From NCBI RefSeq assembly GCF_900103165.1, contig NZ_FNKY01000001.1, positions 3,286,001 through 3,350,000 of the forward strand: a stretch of DNA of 64,000 bases. The letters are read 5' to 3'. Of this stretch, positions 55,203 to 64,000 are shown one piece after another; the first letter of the stretch is position 1, and each line of letters opens with the position of its first letter. The stretch is from Nitrosospira multiformis. GTDB lineage: Bacteria; Pseudomonadota; Gammaproteobacteria; Burkholderiales; Nitrosomonadaceae. The notes beneath the pieces are model-generated. The model was given only the letters and a program-made list of their open reading frames with translations, did not search any database and was not told the DNA's origin. The position numbers were made by a program, and so were the translations under genes.

Positions 55203-58021
55203 ATGGAACTCATAAAAATTCGCGGTGCGCGCACGCACAACCTCAAAAACATCAATCTTGATCTGCCGCGAAACAAGCTGATCGTCATCACCGGTTTGTC
55301 CGGTTCCGGCAAATCCTCGCTCGCGTTTGACACGCTTTATGCGGAAGGTCAGCGGCGCTATGTGGAATCGCTCTCGGCGTATGCGCGGCAATTTCTGCAA
55401 TTGATGGAAAAGCCCGATGTCGATCTGATCGAAGGCCTTTCTCCCGCTATCGCCATAGAGCAGAAAGCAACATCGCATAATCCGCGTTCAACCGTGGGCA
55501 CCGTCACGGAAATACACGATTACATGCGCCTGCTATTCGCGCGCGTGGGCGATCCGCAGTGCCCCGACCACGGCATCACGCTGATCGCGCAAAGCGTTTC
55601 GCAAATGGTCGATCATGTATTGAAGCTGCCGCCCGATACCCGGCTGATGATACTGGCGCCGCTGGTGGTGGGGCGCAAGGGCGAGCAGCTGGATTTGATC
55701 GATGAGCTGCGTGCACAGGGTTTCGTGCGGCTGCGGATAGACGGCAACATACATGAAATCGATGTGCTGCCAAAATTGCAAAAGAATAAAAAACACACGA
55801 TTGAAGTGGTGGTAGATAGGCTCAAGGTCACTCCCGATGCCAAGCAGCGGTTGGCTGAGTCATTTGAAACCGCGCTGCGCCACGCTGACGGACGCGCTTT
55901 GGCGGTGGAAATGGATTCCGGCCACGAGCATCTTTTTTCCGCCAAGTTCAGTTGCCCGGTATGCAGCTATTCGCTGCCCGAACTCGAGCCGCGCTTGTTT
56001 TCCTTCAATAACCCGATGGGCGCCTGTCCCAAGTGTGACGGCCTGGGGAAAATTACATTCTTCGATCCCAAGCGTATCGTTGCTTTTCCTCATTTGTCGC
56101 TGGCTTCCGGCACAATCAAGGGCTGGGATCGACGCAACCAGTTTTATTACCAGTTGCTGGCGAGCCTGGCCAAGCACTATGATTTTGACTTGGAGATGCC
56201 TTTCGAACAACTGCCTGAAAACATTCAGGACATCATCCTCAAAGGATCAGGCAGGGAGAAAATAGCATTTTCGTACCTGAATGAAAGCGGCGCCCGAACC
56301 CAGCGGACACATACCTTCGAAGGCATTATTCCCAACCTGGAGCGGCGCTATAAGGAGACCGAATCGCAGGCCGTGCGCGAGGAGCTGGCAAAATACCTGA
56401 ATTCGCAGACCTGTCCCGAATGCGCCGGCACCCGCCTGCGGCGCGAGGCCCGCCATGTGCGGGTGGGGGGCGGGCCATTTTCGAAATCAATGCGCTGCCC
56501 CTGAAACAGGCCATGGTTTTTTTCGATCAAGTGGAGCTGACCGGGCAAAAGTATGCCATTGCGGAAAGAATTGTCAGGGAAATTTCCAGCCGCATGTTAT
56601 TCCTCAACAACGTGGGCCTCGATTACTTGTCGCTGGATCGCTCCGCCGATACCTTGTCCGGTGGGGAATCCCAGCGTATTCGACTTGCCAGCCAGATCGG
56701 CTCCGGGCTGACCGGCGTAATGTATGTGCTGGATGAGCCTTCCATTGGTCTGCACCAGCGCGACAATAACCGACTGCTGGAGACACTCAAGAATCTGCGC
56801 GATCTTGGCAATAGCGTAATTGTGGTGGAACACGACCAGGACGCCATACTCTCCGCCGATCATGTAATAGACATGGGTCCGGGTGCAGGCGAGCATGGGG
56901 GAGAAATTATTGCGCAAGGCACACCGGAAGCCATTCGGAAAAGTACCAGTTCCCTGACTGGCAGGTATCTTTCGGGGCAACTGGTCATCGCGCTGCCGGA
57001 AAAGCGCACCCAGCCAAACAGTGATCGCTGGCTTCGGATTGAAGGCGCATCCGGCAACAATCTAAAAAACGTCGATCTCAACTTGCCGGTGGGATTATTC
57101 GTTTGTATCACCGGGGTGTCCGGCTCGGGCAAATCTACTCTCATCAATGAAACGCTCTACCTTGCGACGGCACGCTACCTCTACGGCAGCAGCACGGAGC
57201 CCGCTCCGCATCAAAGCCTGGATGGCCTGGCGTTCTTCGACAAAGTCATCAACATGGACCAGAGCCCCATCGGGCGCACGCCGCGCTCCAATCCAGCCAC
57301 TTACACCGGCCTGTTCACGCCTATCCGCGAACTGTTCGCGGGCGTACCCCAGGCGCGCGAACGCGGCTACGGTCCCGGACGATTTTCGTTCAACGTCAAG
57401 GGTGGGCGCTGCGAAGCCTGTCAGGGCGACGGCATGATCAAGGTTGAAATGCACTTCCTGCCCGATATATACGTGTCATGCGACGTCTGCCACGGCAAGC
57501 GTTATAACCGCGAAACCCTGGAGATTCAATACAAGGGAAAAAACATCAACGAAATTCTGCAACTGACGGTGGAACAGGCATACGAATTTTTCAGCGCTGT
57601 ACCGGTGGTAGCCCGGAAGCTCCAAACGCTGCTGGATGTGGGTCTGGGCTACATCACCCTGGGTCAATCCGCCACTACGCTTTCCGGCGGAGAGGCGCAG
57701 CGGGTGAAACTTTCGCTGGAACTTTCCAAACGCGATACCGGCCGCACGCTCTACATCCTGGACGAACCCACCACCGGTCTTCATTTCCAGGACATCGACA
57801 TGCTGCTGAAAGTGTTGCACCGGCTACGCGACCACGGCAACACCGTGGTGGTAATCGAACACAATTTGGATGTGATCAAGACCGCTGACTGGATTATCGA
57901 CCTCGGCCCCGAGGGAGGCGAAGGCGGCGGGCAAATTATTGCTGAAGGCACACCGGAGGAGATTGCGGCGAGCGAGAACAGCTTTACCGGTCATTATTTG
58001 AAAAGCGTACTCGATTCCTGA
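55203..58021 (+). pseudogene. uvrA: Excinuclease ABC subunit A, frame-shifted in a G run
   Basis: UvrA scans DNA for damage in nucleotide excision repair. The two halves together give a normal 939-residue UvrA: Walker [22 protein letters not shown], zinc motifs [32 protein letters not shown], second Walker [16 protein letters not shown], zinc [18 protein letters not shown] and LDEPTTGLH. The first frame ends at about 56504 after ARHVRVGGG; the second continues from the same place as [15 protein letters not shown]. One G is missing from the run at 56465-56470; seven Gs would restore the frame. It may be a sequence error, a real mutation or, less likely, a frameshift signal. Confidence 0.93.
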
Positions 58022-58041
58022 TCGGGTTCGCAAGCGGCAAA

Positions 58042-59364
58042 ATGAATCACCGAAAGCTTCTGCTCAACAGCTTCAATGCCGCGATCGCTGCAGCCGATCC
58101 CCTGCGTATCGTACCGCGGCACTTGCCCATGCCACTCAAGTTGCCCAAAGGACGTACTTTGGTGATCGGTGCGGGAAAGGCCGCCGTGGCAATGGCGCTG
58201 GCGGTGGAAAATCATTGGCAAAAAGACGCGGCAATGAATGGCATTGTCCTTACCCGTTATGGCCACGGCATGCCGCTTGAAAGAATCAAAGTGATCGAAG
58301 CCGGGCATCCCCTCCCTGACGCACACGGTGAACAGGCTGCCCGAGATATTCTGGGGGAAGTGAAAAAACTCGGTGCGGATGATTTTCTGCTGTGCCTGGT
58401 GAGCGGCGGCGGTTCAAGTCTATTATCGTTGCCGGTGGCAGGTGTATCGCTGAATGATCTCAGAAACGTCACCCAGGAATTGCTGCGCTGCGGCGCGGCG
58501 ATTCAGGAAATCAATACCGTGCGCAAACATCTCTCCGCTATTCAAGGGGGAAGACTTGCCGCTTCATGCCGTGCACCGGTATGGGCGTTGATAATATCGG
58601 ACGTGACCGGGGATGATCCAACTCATGTTGCTTCCGGCCCGTGTGCGCCTGACCCGTCAACCTATTCGGACGCACTGGAGATACTCGAACGCTACCGGAT
58701 CAATGCATCCGCCGCAGTGCTGGAAATATTGCTGGCGGGCGCCGACGGCAAGCGCGACGAGACACCCAAACCGGGTGACGCCGTTTTCAGGAATGTGGAA
58801 AACCACGTGATCGCCACGGCCCATGATTCGCTGCTGGCGGCGGCCAAATACTTTCATGAACAGGGTATACCCGCCACAATACTGGGTGACGCCATAACCG
58901 GCGAGTCACGCGATGTGGCTAAGGTCTTCGCCGCGCTGGTGCGGGAAATCCGTCAATATGGCCAGCCATGGAAACCACCGGTGGCGCTGATCTCGGGAGG
59001 AGAAACAACAGTCGCGTTATGCGGAAATGGCCATGGTGAATGGAGCGGCGTCAGTGGAATGAATCCCGGCGGGCGAGGTGGCCGGAACACGGAATTCCTG
59101 CTGTCGCTTGCCATTGAACTCACCGGCGTGGCGGGCATCCACGCCCTCGCCTGCGATACCGACGGTATAGATGGTTCGGAAAGCAACGCCGGCGCGATCA
59201 TGGCTTCGGATTCAATACACCGTGCGAAGCAAATGGGCATCAGCGCCCAAGCCCTGCTTGCCAGCCATAACGCGTATACTTTCTTTGAGCAGCTGGACGA
59301 TCTGGTACTCACCGGCCCAACCCGTACCAATGTCAATGATTACCGGGTAATTCTGGTTTTGTAG
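58042..59364 (+). CDS. ttuD: Glycerate 2-kinase (MOFRL family)
   Basis: A 440-residue kinase converting glycerate to 2-phosphoglycerate. The N-terminal Gly-rich RTLVIGAGKAAVAMA, LCLVSGGGSSLL, SDVTGDDPTHVASGP and the MOFRL C-terminal domain ISGGETTVA...GGRGGRNTEFLLSLA and ALACDTDGIDGSE are all present. It lies 20 bases after uvrA on the same strand and may be read from it. It would feed glycerate, for example from glycolate salvage after the Gph reaction, into glycolysis. Confidence 0.94.
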   Translation: MNHRKLLLNSFNAAIAAADPLRIVPRHLPMPLKLPKGRTLVIGAGKAAVAMALAVENHWQKDAAMNGIVLTRYGHGMPLERIKVIEAGHPLPDAHGEQAARDILGEVKKLGADDFLLCLVSGGGSSLLSLPVAGVSLNDLRNVTQELLRCGAAIQEINTVRKHLSAIQGGRLAASCRAPVWALIISDVTGDDPTHVASGPCAPDPSTYSDALEILERYRINASAAVLEILLAGADGKRDETPKPGDAVFRNVENHVIATAHDSLLAAAKYFHEQGIPATILGDAITGESRDVAKVFAALVREIRQYGQPWKPPVALISGGETTVALCGNGHGEWSGVSGMNPGGRGGRNTEFLLSLAIELTGVAGIHALACDTDGIDGSESNAGAIMASDSIHRAKQMGISAQALLASHNAYTFFEQLDDLVLTGPTRTNVNDYRVILVL

Positions 59365-59503
59365 AACTAATATTGCAAAAATGGGCCATAAGACTGCACA
59401 GAAGGCATGAAATCGTTTGCTGACCCGGCGATATGTCACGAAACCGCAATGTTGCTTACATATCATCGCAATATCGAAGAAAATTACCGATAAAGGAAAA
59501 CAT

Positions 59504-60214
59504 ATGGCAGCAACCATACTGGTGGTGGAAGATGAACCCGCGATTCAGGAGCTGATCACGTATAGCCTGAGGCAAGCCCGGCATGTCGTTTTTGGTGCAA
59601 GAAGCGCGGAGCAGGCCATGGAGATAGTGAATGACGCGTTACCCGACCTGGTGCTGCTTGACTGGATGCTGCCGGGGATGAGCGGTGTCGAATTTGCGCG
59701 TATGTTGCGGCGCGTAACGCGCACCAAGACCATTCCCATCATCATGCTTACCGCTCGTGCCGAGGAAAGCGACAAGGTGGCGGGACTGGAAATTGGCGCC
59801 GACGATTACATCACCAAGCCTTTTTCGCCGCGTGAATTGCTCGCACGGATTAAAGCGGTGCTGCGACGGCGTTCACCGGAAGCGGCTGACGATATCGTGG
59901 ATATCGGTGGACTGCGCCTTGACTCCGCAACGCATCGCGTAACCGCGAGTGATAAGGAAGTAGTGCTGGGGCCTACCGAGTTTCGTTTGTTGCATTTCCT
60001 TATGACGCACTCCGAGCGAGTGCATACACGTTCGCAACTGCTCGATCAGGTATGGGGAGACCATGTATTTGTGGAGGACCGTACCGTGGACGTGCATATT
60101 CGCAGATTGCGTAAAGCACTGGAAAATGTCAGCAAGGATGGCCTGGTGCAGACCGTGAGAGGCTCGGGCTATCGCCTGTCCGCTGGACCGGCGGCAAGCA
60201 TTGGGATAGTATGA
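59504..60214 (+). CDS. phoB: Phosphate-regulon response regulator PhoB
   Basis: A 236-residue OmpR-type regulator. Phospho-acceptor Asp53 lies in VLLDWMLPGMSG, Lys in YITKPFSPREL. The C-terminal winged helix has LGPTEFRLLHFLMTHSERVHTRSQLLDQVWG and VDVHIRRLRKAL, close to PhoB. The ATG at 59504, with AAAGGA upstream, gives the conserved start ATILVVEDEPAI. phoR follows after 37 bases. Confidence 0.95.
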   Translation: MAATILVVEDEPAIQELITYSLRQARHVVFGARSAEQAMEIVNDALPDLVLLDWMLPGMSGVEFARMLRRVTRTKTIPIIMLTARAEESDKVAGLEIGADDYITKPFSPRELLARIKAVLRRRSPEAADDIVDIGGLRLDSATHRVTASDKEVVLGPTEFRLLHFLMTHSERVHTRSQLLDQVWGDHVFVEDRTVDVHIRRLRKALENVSKDGLVQTVRGSGYRLSAGPAASIGIV

Positions 60215-60251
60215 ACATAATGAGTCAATTTCACGCTTCGAAATAGCTTAC

Positions 60252-61571
60252 GTGTCCGATTCCTGGGAGCGCCTTACCCCTCTCCTGATAATTGTTGTGG
60301 CCGGCATACTCTGGGTCACACTCGGCGCGCTCACCGCATTAGTCTTTTGCAGCATTGCCCTGCTGTCGTTAGTCGTCCATCACTGGCGCCATCTGATAAT
60401 GCTGGAGAGATGGCTTCAAGCCGAAGAACTCGCATCTGTTGCATTGCCCGATAGCTCCGGGAAATGGGGAGATGTATTTGCGCGTCTGGCGCGCATCATG
60501 CGTGAACAGCGCAAAAATCATCAGCAACTCGGTTTCGCGCTGGAGCGCCTACGGCGCGCCACTTCCGCCATGCCGGAAGGCGTGGTCATTCTGGATGACG
60601 TTGACCGTATCGAATGGTGCAATCCGGTAGCCGAAAAGCATTTGGGCATAGACACCAGCCGCGATGCCGGTCAGCATGTTACCCATTTAGTGCGCCAGAC
60701 CCAGTTCACCGAGTACCTGAACGCTCACAACTACAGCGAGCCGTTGATAATCAAGCAGGCGCGGAACCCGGGCCTGACCCTTTCGCTACAATTTGTGCCT
60801 TATGGCGATAAGCAAAAATTACTCGTCAGCCGTGATGTCACCCGTCTTGAAAGAGTCCATACCATGCGGCGGGATTTTGTCGCCAATGTCTCGCATGAAT
60901 TACGTACGCCGTTGACAGTCATTGGTGGATTCCTTGAAACACTCGCGGAAGAAGGTGCTTCTGACCCCGAAACAAATAAATGGGCGCTCACGCTGATGAC
61001 CGATCAGACCCGGCGCATGCAGCGTCTGGTAGAAGACCTGTTGACGCTGTCGCGGCTGGAAGACTCGGAAAACCTGGTACGGGAGGACAACATCAACATC
61101 CCCGCCATGTTGCGTGAGCTCTGTCAGGAAGCGGAGTCCTTGAGTGCGGGGCATCACCGTATCGGCCTCAATCTCGATACCAAGACGAAGTTGATGGGTA
61201 GTATGGATGACTTGCGCAGTGCCTTCAGTAATCTCGTCAGCAATGCCATACGCTACACCGCTGAAGGCGGGGATATCACACTGAACTGGGAGATTCGTGA
61301 CGGACAAGGTGTATTCTCCGTGCAGGACAGCGGCATTGGCATCGAGCCCGAGCATATCCCGCGCTTGACGGAACGCTTTTATCGGGTGGATCGTGGGCGC
61401 TCGCGTGAAACCGGCGGTACCGGCCTGGGACTTGCCATCGTCAAGCACGTACTGACCTGCCACCAGGCGAAACTGGAAATTGTCAGCGAACCGGGTAAAG
61501 GCAGTTGTTTCAGTGCATGGTTCCCCCCGGCACGGCTGATAGCGCACAAAGCGAGTAAATCGCCACCCTGA
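60252..61571 (+). CDS. phoR: Phosphate-regulon sensor histidine kinase PhoR
   Basis: A 439-residue kinase starting at GTG. There are two short N-terminal membrane helices (about 10-45) with almost no periplasmic loop, a PAS domain (about 100-195, AMPEGVVILDDVDRIEWCNP), the H box FVANVSHELRTPLTVIGGFLE, N box NLVSNAIRYT, and G boxes SGIGIEPEH and GGTGLGLAIV. The missing periplasmic sensor domain is normal for PhoR, which senses phosphate through PhoU/Pst. pst and phoU genes are not adjacent. Confidence 0.95.
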   Translation: MSDSWERLTPLLIIVVAGILWVTLGALTALVFCSIALLSLVVHHWRHLIMLERWLQAEELASVALPDSSGKWGDVFARLARIMREQRKNHQQLGFALERLRRATSAMPEGVVILDDVDRIEWCNPVAEKHLGIDTSRDAGQHVTHLVRQTQFTEYLNAHNYSEPLIIKQARNPGLTLSLQFVPYGDKQKLLVSRDVTRLERVHTMRRDFVANVSHELRTPLTVIGGFLETLAEEGASDPETNKWALTLMTDQTRRMQRLVEDLLTLSRLEDSENLVREDNINIPAMLRELCQEAESLSAGHHRIGLNLDTKTKLMGSMDDLRSAFSNLVSNAIRYTAEGGDITLNWEIRDGQGVFSVQDSGIGIEPEHIPRLTERFYRVDRGRSRETGGTGLGLAIVKHVLTCHQAKLEIVSEPGKGSCFSAWFPPARLIAHKASKSPP

Positions 61572-61829
61572 TAAATCCGGCGGGAAAATGCCGTGAATCT
61601 CGCCATTCAGGGCGTGACCCGGAATTTGATCCGGCACTGGCGTGCTTGGAACACCGCTGGATACCGGCATCATGAAGCTCATACTGTTTGCTCGCCGGGC
61701 CGATCAGGGGTTGTATAATGTCAAGCTGATAGCACAATGATAGTGTTTGGACGAGCCGGCTTCTCTCTTTGCACCCTCCAGCATAATATGAATCGCTTAT
61801 ACGATTCATCCCGGAGTATTCCTTATCTC

Positions 61830-62387
61830 ATGCCCAAGCCACCCATGGATCTTACCGAAACGCCGATCAATAGCCGGAAGGTGTTTGATGGCGAACTTTT
61901 GCACGTGTATCAGGACCAGGCTCGCCTGCCTGACGGCAAAGTGAAAGTACGCGAATACATCACCCATCCCGGCGCGGTCGTCATCATTCCACTGCTCGAT
62001 AATGGTGAGCTGGTGCTGGAGCGTCAGCATCGCTATCCGTTGCATCGGGATTTCTACGAACTGCCTGCTGGAAAAATTGATCCCGGCGAAGATCCACTGT
62101 TATGCGCGCAGCGGGAGTTACTGGAAGAAACGGGCTATACGGCGGCAAGCTGGCGATATCTCGCCACTTTGCATCCCTGTATCGGTTATTCCGATGAGCG
62201 GTTAATATATTATTTTGCCCAAGAGCTCAGTTTCCAAGGCGCAAACCTTGATGAAGGCGAACATCTGGAGATATTTACCCTCACGCTGGCTACGGCATTG
62301 GAATGGGTAAAAACAGGCAAGATTACGGATAACAAAAGCGTTTCCGGCTTGTTCTGGGCGGAGAAGGTCTTACGCGAAGAATGGTAG
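61830..62387 (+). CDS. nudF: Nudix hydrolase, ADP-ribose pyrophosphatase type
   Basis: A 185-residue enzyme. The Nudix box is GKIDPGEDPLLCAQRELLEETGY with the REL.EETG metal site; the preceding HPGAVVIIPLLDNGELVLERQHRYPLH is typical of ADP-ribose hydrolases, as is the length. I chose the ATG at 61830, with GGAG eleven bases upstream. Longer frames start in the upstream gap. Confidence 0.92.
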   Translation: MPKPPMDLTETPINSRKVFDGELLHVYQDQARLPDGKVKVREYITHPGAVVIIPLLDNGELVLERQHRYPLHRDFYELPAGKIDPGEDPLLCAQRELLEETGYTAASWRYLATLHPCIGYSDERLIYYFAQELSFQGANLDEGEHLEIFTLTLATALEWVKTGKITDNKSVSGLFWAEKVLREEW

Positions 62388-62433
62388 CAGGCTCCCTGAT
62401 GCAATCATAGCGGGAGAAGCCGCCACAACAGGA

Positions 62434-63282
62434 TTATGGCATCCTGATTACGAGCGCTTCCGAGTTGGTTCCAGGGAAGCGAGGGTCGGCCATAACAATG
62501 TGCTCAATTACCGTCCCCAATGACAGAAGGCTTAGCCTGAACCTGGCCACATCCCCGCAAAAGGTGAGACGGCATCCCGGCTGAGCAATACGCATAATCT
62601 CTTTCTTACCTTTCTCCAAAGAACCATCCTTTGAAATAGGAGCATCTCTCAAACAGATGTCGCTTGCACATTGATCAGGAAGACTCGATGTTAGCGGCCG
62701 TACAGGCCCTGGAAAAAAGTTGGGTAGAAAATCCTCAAATCCAAGGTATTTCGTCTCGCCCTCGCCACCGAGGTTGATCTTCCTGCCGCCACCCTTTGGG
62801 TTGACTGGCGTTCCAAAGTGATTCACCTGGAAAGACACCGTGCCGTTCGGCCCTTGTCGAAATCCGCCGATGGGACACTTGCTGTGATCATGAGGGGCAC
62901 CAGCAAGTGTTGTTGAAACGAATCTATCTTGTGCAGGACTCTCATTTTCAAGGATATCCATTTCCGTATCCAGACTCTTGATTGTCCTCTTGCCCACGAT
63001 ATCGTCTGCACTCGTTTGCCAAGGCTGAAGGATTCGCCGGGACGGGTGATTTTTGTATGCTTTGACCGCGGCTGCGGTCTTTGGACCATATGAGCCATCG
63101 ATGTCCAAATTGAAGTTTTCTCTACCCGGACCTCTGCTTAACTGGTTTAATGCGGTTTGAATTTTCTTGACATGCTCACCGTGGGCACCAGGTGTGATAT
63201 GGGCAGCGTCACTCACCAAGCATGCTTCGAGCTTGGGATCCGCTGTTGGGGTTGTAAACAACTGGGATATCAGCAGGCCCAT
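62434..63282 (-). CDS. Peptidoglycan-binding-domain protein of unknown function
   Basis: A 282-residue protein. Residues about 28-105 form a PG_binding_1 domain (GAHGEHVKKIQTALNQLS, LDIDGSYGPKTAAAVKAYK). The rest is not recognised; it has five Cys (KCPIGGF, DQCASDICLRD, CRLTFCGD) and Gly-rich stretches. There is no signal peptide, so export, if any, would be non-classical or the peptidoglycan fold is used differently. It converges with the Nudix gene. Confidence 0.8.
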   Translation of the reverse strand: MGLLISQLFTTPTADPKLEACLVSDAAHITPGAHGEHVKKIQTALNQLSRGPGRENFNLDIDGSYGPKTAAAVKAYKNHPSRRILQPWQTSADDIVGKRTIKSLDTEMDILENESPAQDRFVSTTLAGAPHDHSKCPIGGFRQGPNGTVSFQVNHFGTPVNPKGGGRKINLGGEGETKYLGFEDFLPNFFPGPVRPLTSSLPDQCASDICLRDAPISKDGSLEKGKKEIMRIAQPGCRLTFCGDVARFRLSLLSLGTVIEHIVMADPRFPGTNSEALVIRMP

Positions 63283-63355
63283 ATCATCCTTTGTCTTCTC
63301 AATTTCTATTCTGGCAGTATAGGAATATTAACGCCATATATCCACCAGATAGGAT

Positions 63356-64000
63356 TTACTCCGCAAAGAACTCGCGTACCTTGTCCATCCAGGATTTCGC
63401 ACGGGGACTGTGACGGGAGTCATCTTGCTGATTGAGCGATTCCAGTTCCTGCAATAGTTCTTTTTGACGGGCGGTGAGCTTGACAGGGGTTTCCACCACA
63501 ACGTGACATAGCAAATCCCCCAATGCATTGCTGCGTACACCCTTGATCCCCTTGCCGCGCAGACGGAAAATTTTTCCGCTCTGTGTTTCCGCCGGCACCT
63601 TGATTTTGGCATGGCCATCGAGTGTCGGAATCTCGATTTCTCCACCCAGGGCAGCGGTGGTAAAACTTATCGGCATTTCGCAGTGCAAGTCGTTATGGTC
63701 GCGCTGAAAAACGGAATGCTGCGATAAATGAATCACCACATACAAATCTCCGGACGGACCATTGTTGACCCCCGCTTCGCCTTCCCCGGATAGACGAATG
63801 CGGTCGCCTTCATCCACCCCGGCCGGGATTTTTACCGACAGCGTTTTGTGTTGTTTGACGCGTCCCGCGCCATTGCATGTCACGCAAGGACTCGAAATAA
63901 ATTTGCCGCTGCCATGGCATTTGGGACATGTTTGCTGGATTGAGAAGAATCCCTGCTGCATTCTTACCTGACCATGCCCATTACAAGTCGGGCACGTGGT
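63356..64000 (-). CDS. dnaJ: Chaperone DnaJ, C-terminal part
   Basis: Open to the window edge, 214 codons. Visible are the last Cys-rich repeats of the zinc domain ([24 protein letters not shown]), the substrate-binding beta-domains ([34 protein letters not shown]...DL) and the C-terminal dimerisation part. The J domain lies outside, and dnaK and grpE are expected beyond the edge. Confidence 0.97.
   Translation of the reverse strand, partial: TTCPTCNGHGQVRMQQGFFSIQQTCPKCHGSGKFISSPCVTCNGAGRVKQHKTLSVKIPAGVDEGDRIRLSGEGEAGVNNGPSGDLYVVIHLSQHSVFQRDHNDLHCEMPISFTTAALGGEIEIPTLDGHAKIKVPAETQSGKIFRLRGKGIKGVRSNALGDLLCHVVVETPVKLTARQKELLQELESLNQQDDSRHSPRAKSWMDKVREFFAE

Noticed and set aside
56465-56471. 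Programmed -1 frameshift in uvrA
   Set aside because: uvrA is not known to use frameshifting, there is no obvious downstream stimulatory stem-loop, and a homopolymer indel explains the data more simply. Kept only as an alternative in the finding.

Overview
The window looks like a chromosomal segment of a betaproteobacterium, most likely of the Nitrosomonadaceae (Nitrosospira-like). This is an inference from the gyrA-serC-serA-pheA-hisC-aroF-tyrA order, the tmRNA tag ANDERYALAA, the ydbH/ynbE/ydbL set and the general gene content. No ammonia-oxidation gene lies in the window, so the family-level call is tentative.

Layout. 1-7.4 kb: start of putA, a Sec-exported EndoU-type nuclease with an overlapping putative immunity gene, a tyrosinase with its caddie-like partner, an isoaspartyl peptidase, a 270-bp inverted-repeat element, a CsbD protein and an ArsB/NhaD-type permease. 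7.5-17.9 kb: an AT-rich, decayed accessory region ending beside the 3' end of ssrA (tmRNA). Its left half (8.1-11 kb) resembles an integron cassette cluster without integrase: short genes butted against attC-like sites. Its right half holds small membrane and ribbon-helix-helix genes, IS3 remnants, a broken tyrosine recombinase, a helicase N-terminal stub and a TPR protein with nearly identical 42-residue repeats. A diverged ~100-bp repeat occurs at 13.0 and 17.8 kb.

18.5-32.3 kb is core: a Gph/MupP phosphatase, ubiG, a TRZ/ATZ amidohydrolase (mtaD-like), an OmpA-family protein, then the serine/aromatic amino-acid supra-operon starting at gyrA. 32.3-34.9 kb carries small genes including an encapsulated-ferritin-type protein without an encapsulin partner and a Mut7-C RNase-domain protein. 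35.0-43.4 kb is a minus-strand carbon-storage operon ackA-xfp-glgP-glgX, which would convert glycogen to sugar phosphates and then via phosphoketolase to acetyl phosphate, ATP and acetate. 43.5-45.9 kb is a scrappy region (lipoprotein, GNAT stub, terminase small-subunit stub) next to tRNA-Ser(TGA).

46-64 kb is again core: a Bax-inhibitor-1 family protein; a minus-strand run cysM, ydbH, ynbE, ydbL, a PolB-type exonuclease and rlmD; comEA, ssb and a YajR-like MFS gene; uvrA (with a one-base frameshift in a G run), glycerate kinase, phoB-phoR, a Nudix hydrolase, a peptidoglycan-binding-domain protein and the 3' part of dnaJ.

The strongest items for a second look are the uvrA frameshift, the EndoU/immunity pair, the integrase-less cassette cluster, the orphan EncFtn, and the dispersed repeat that sits exactly on the start codons of two genes.
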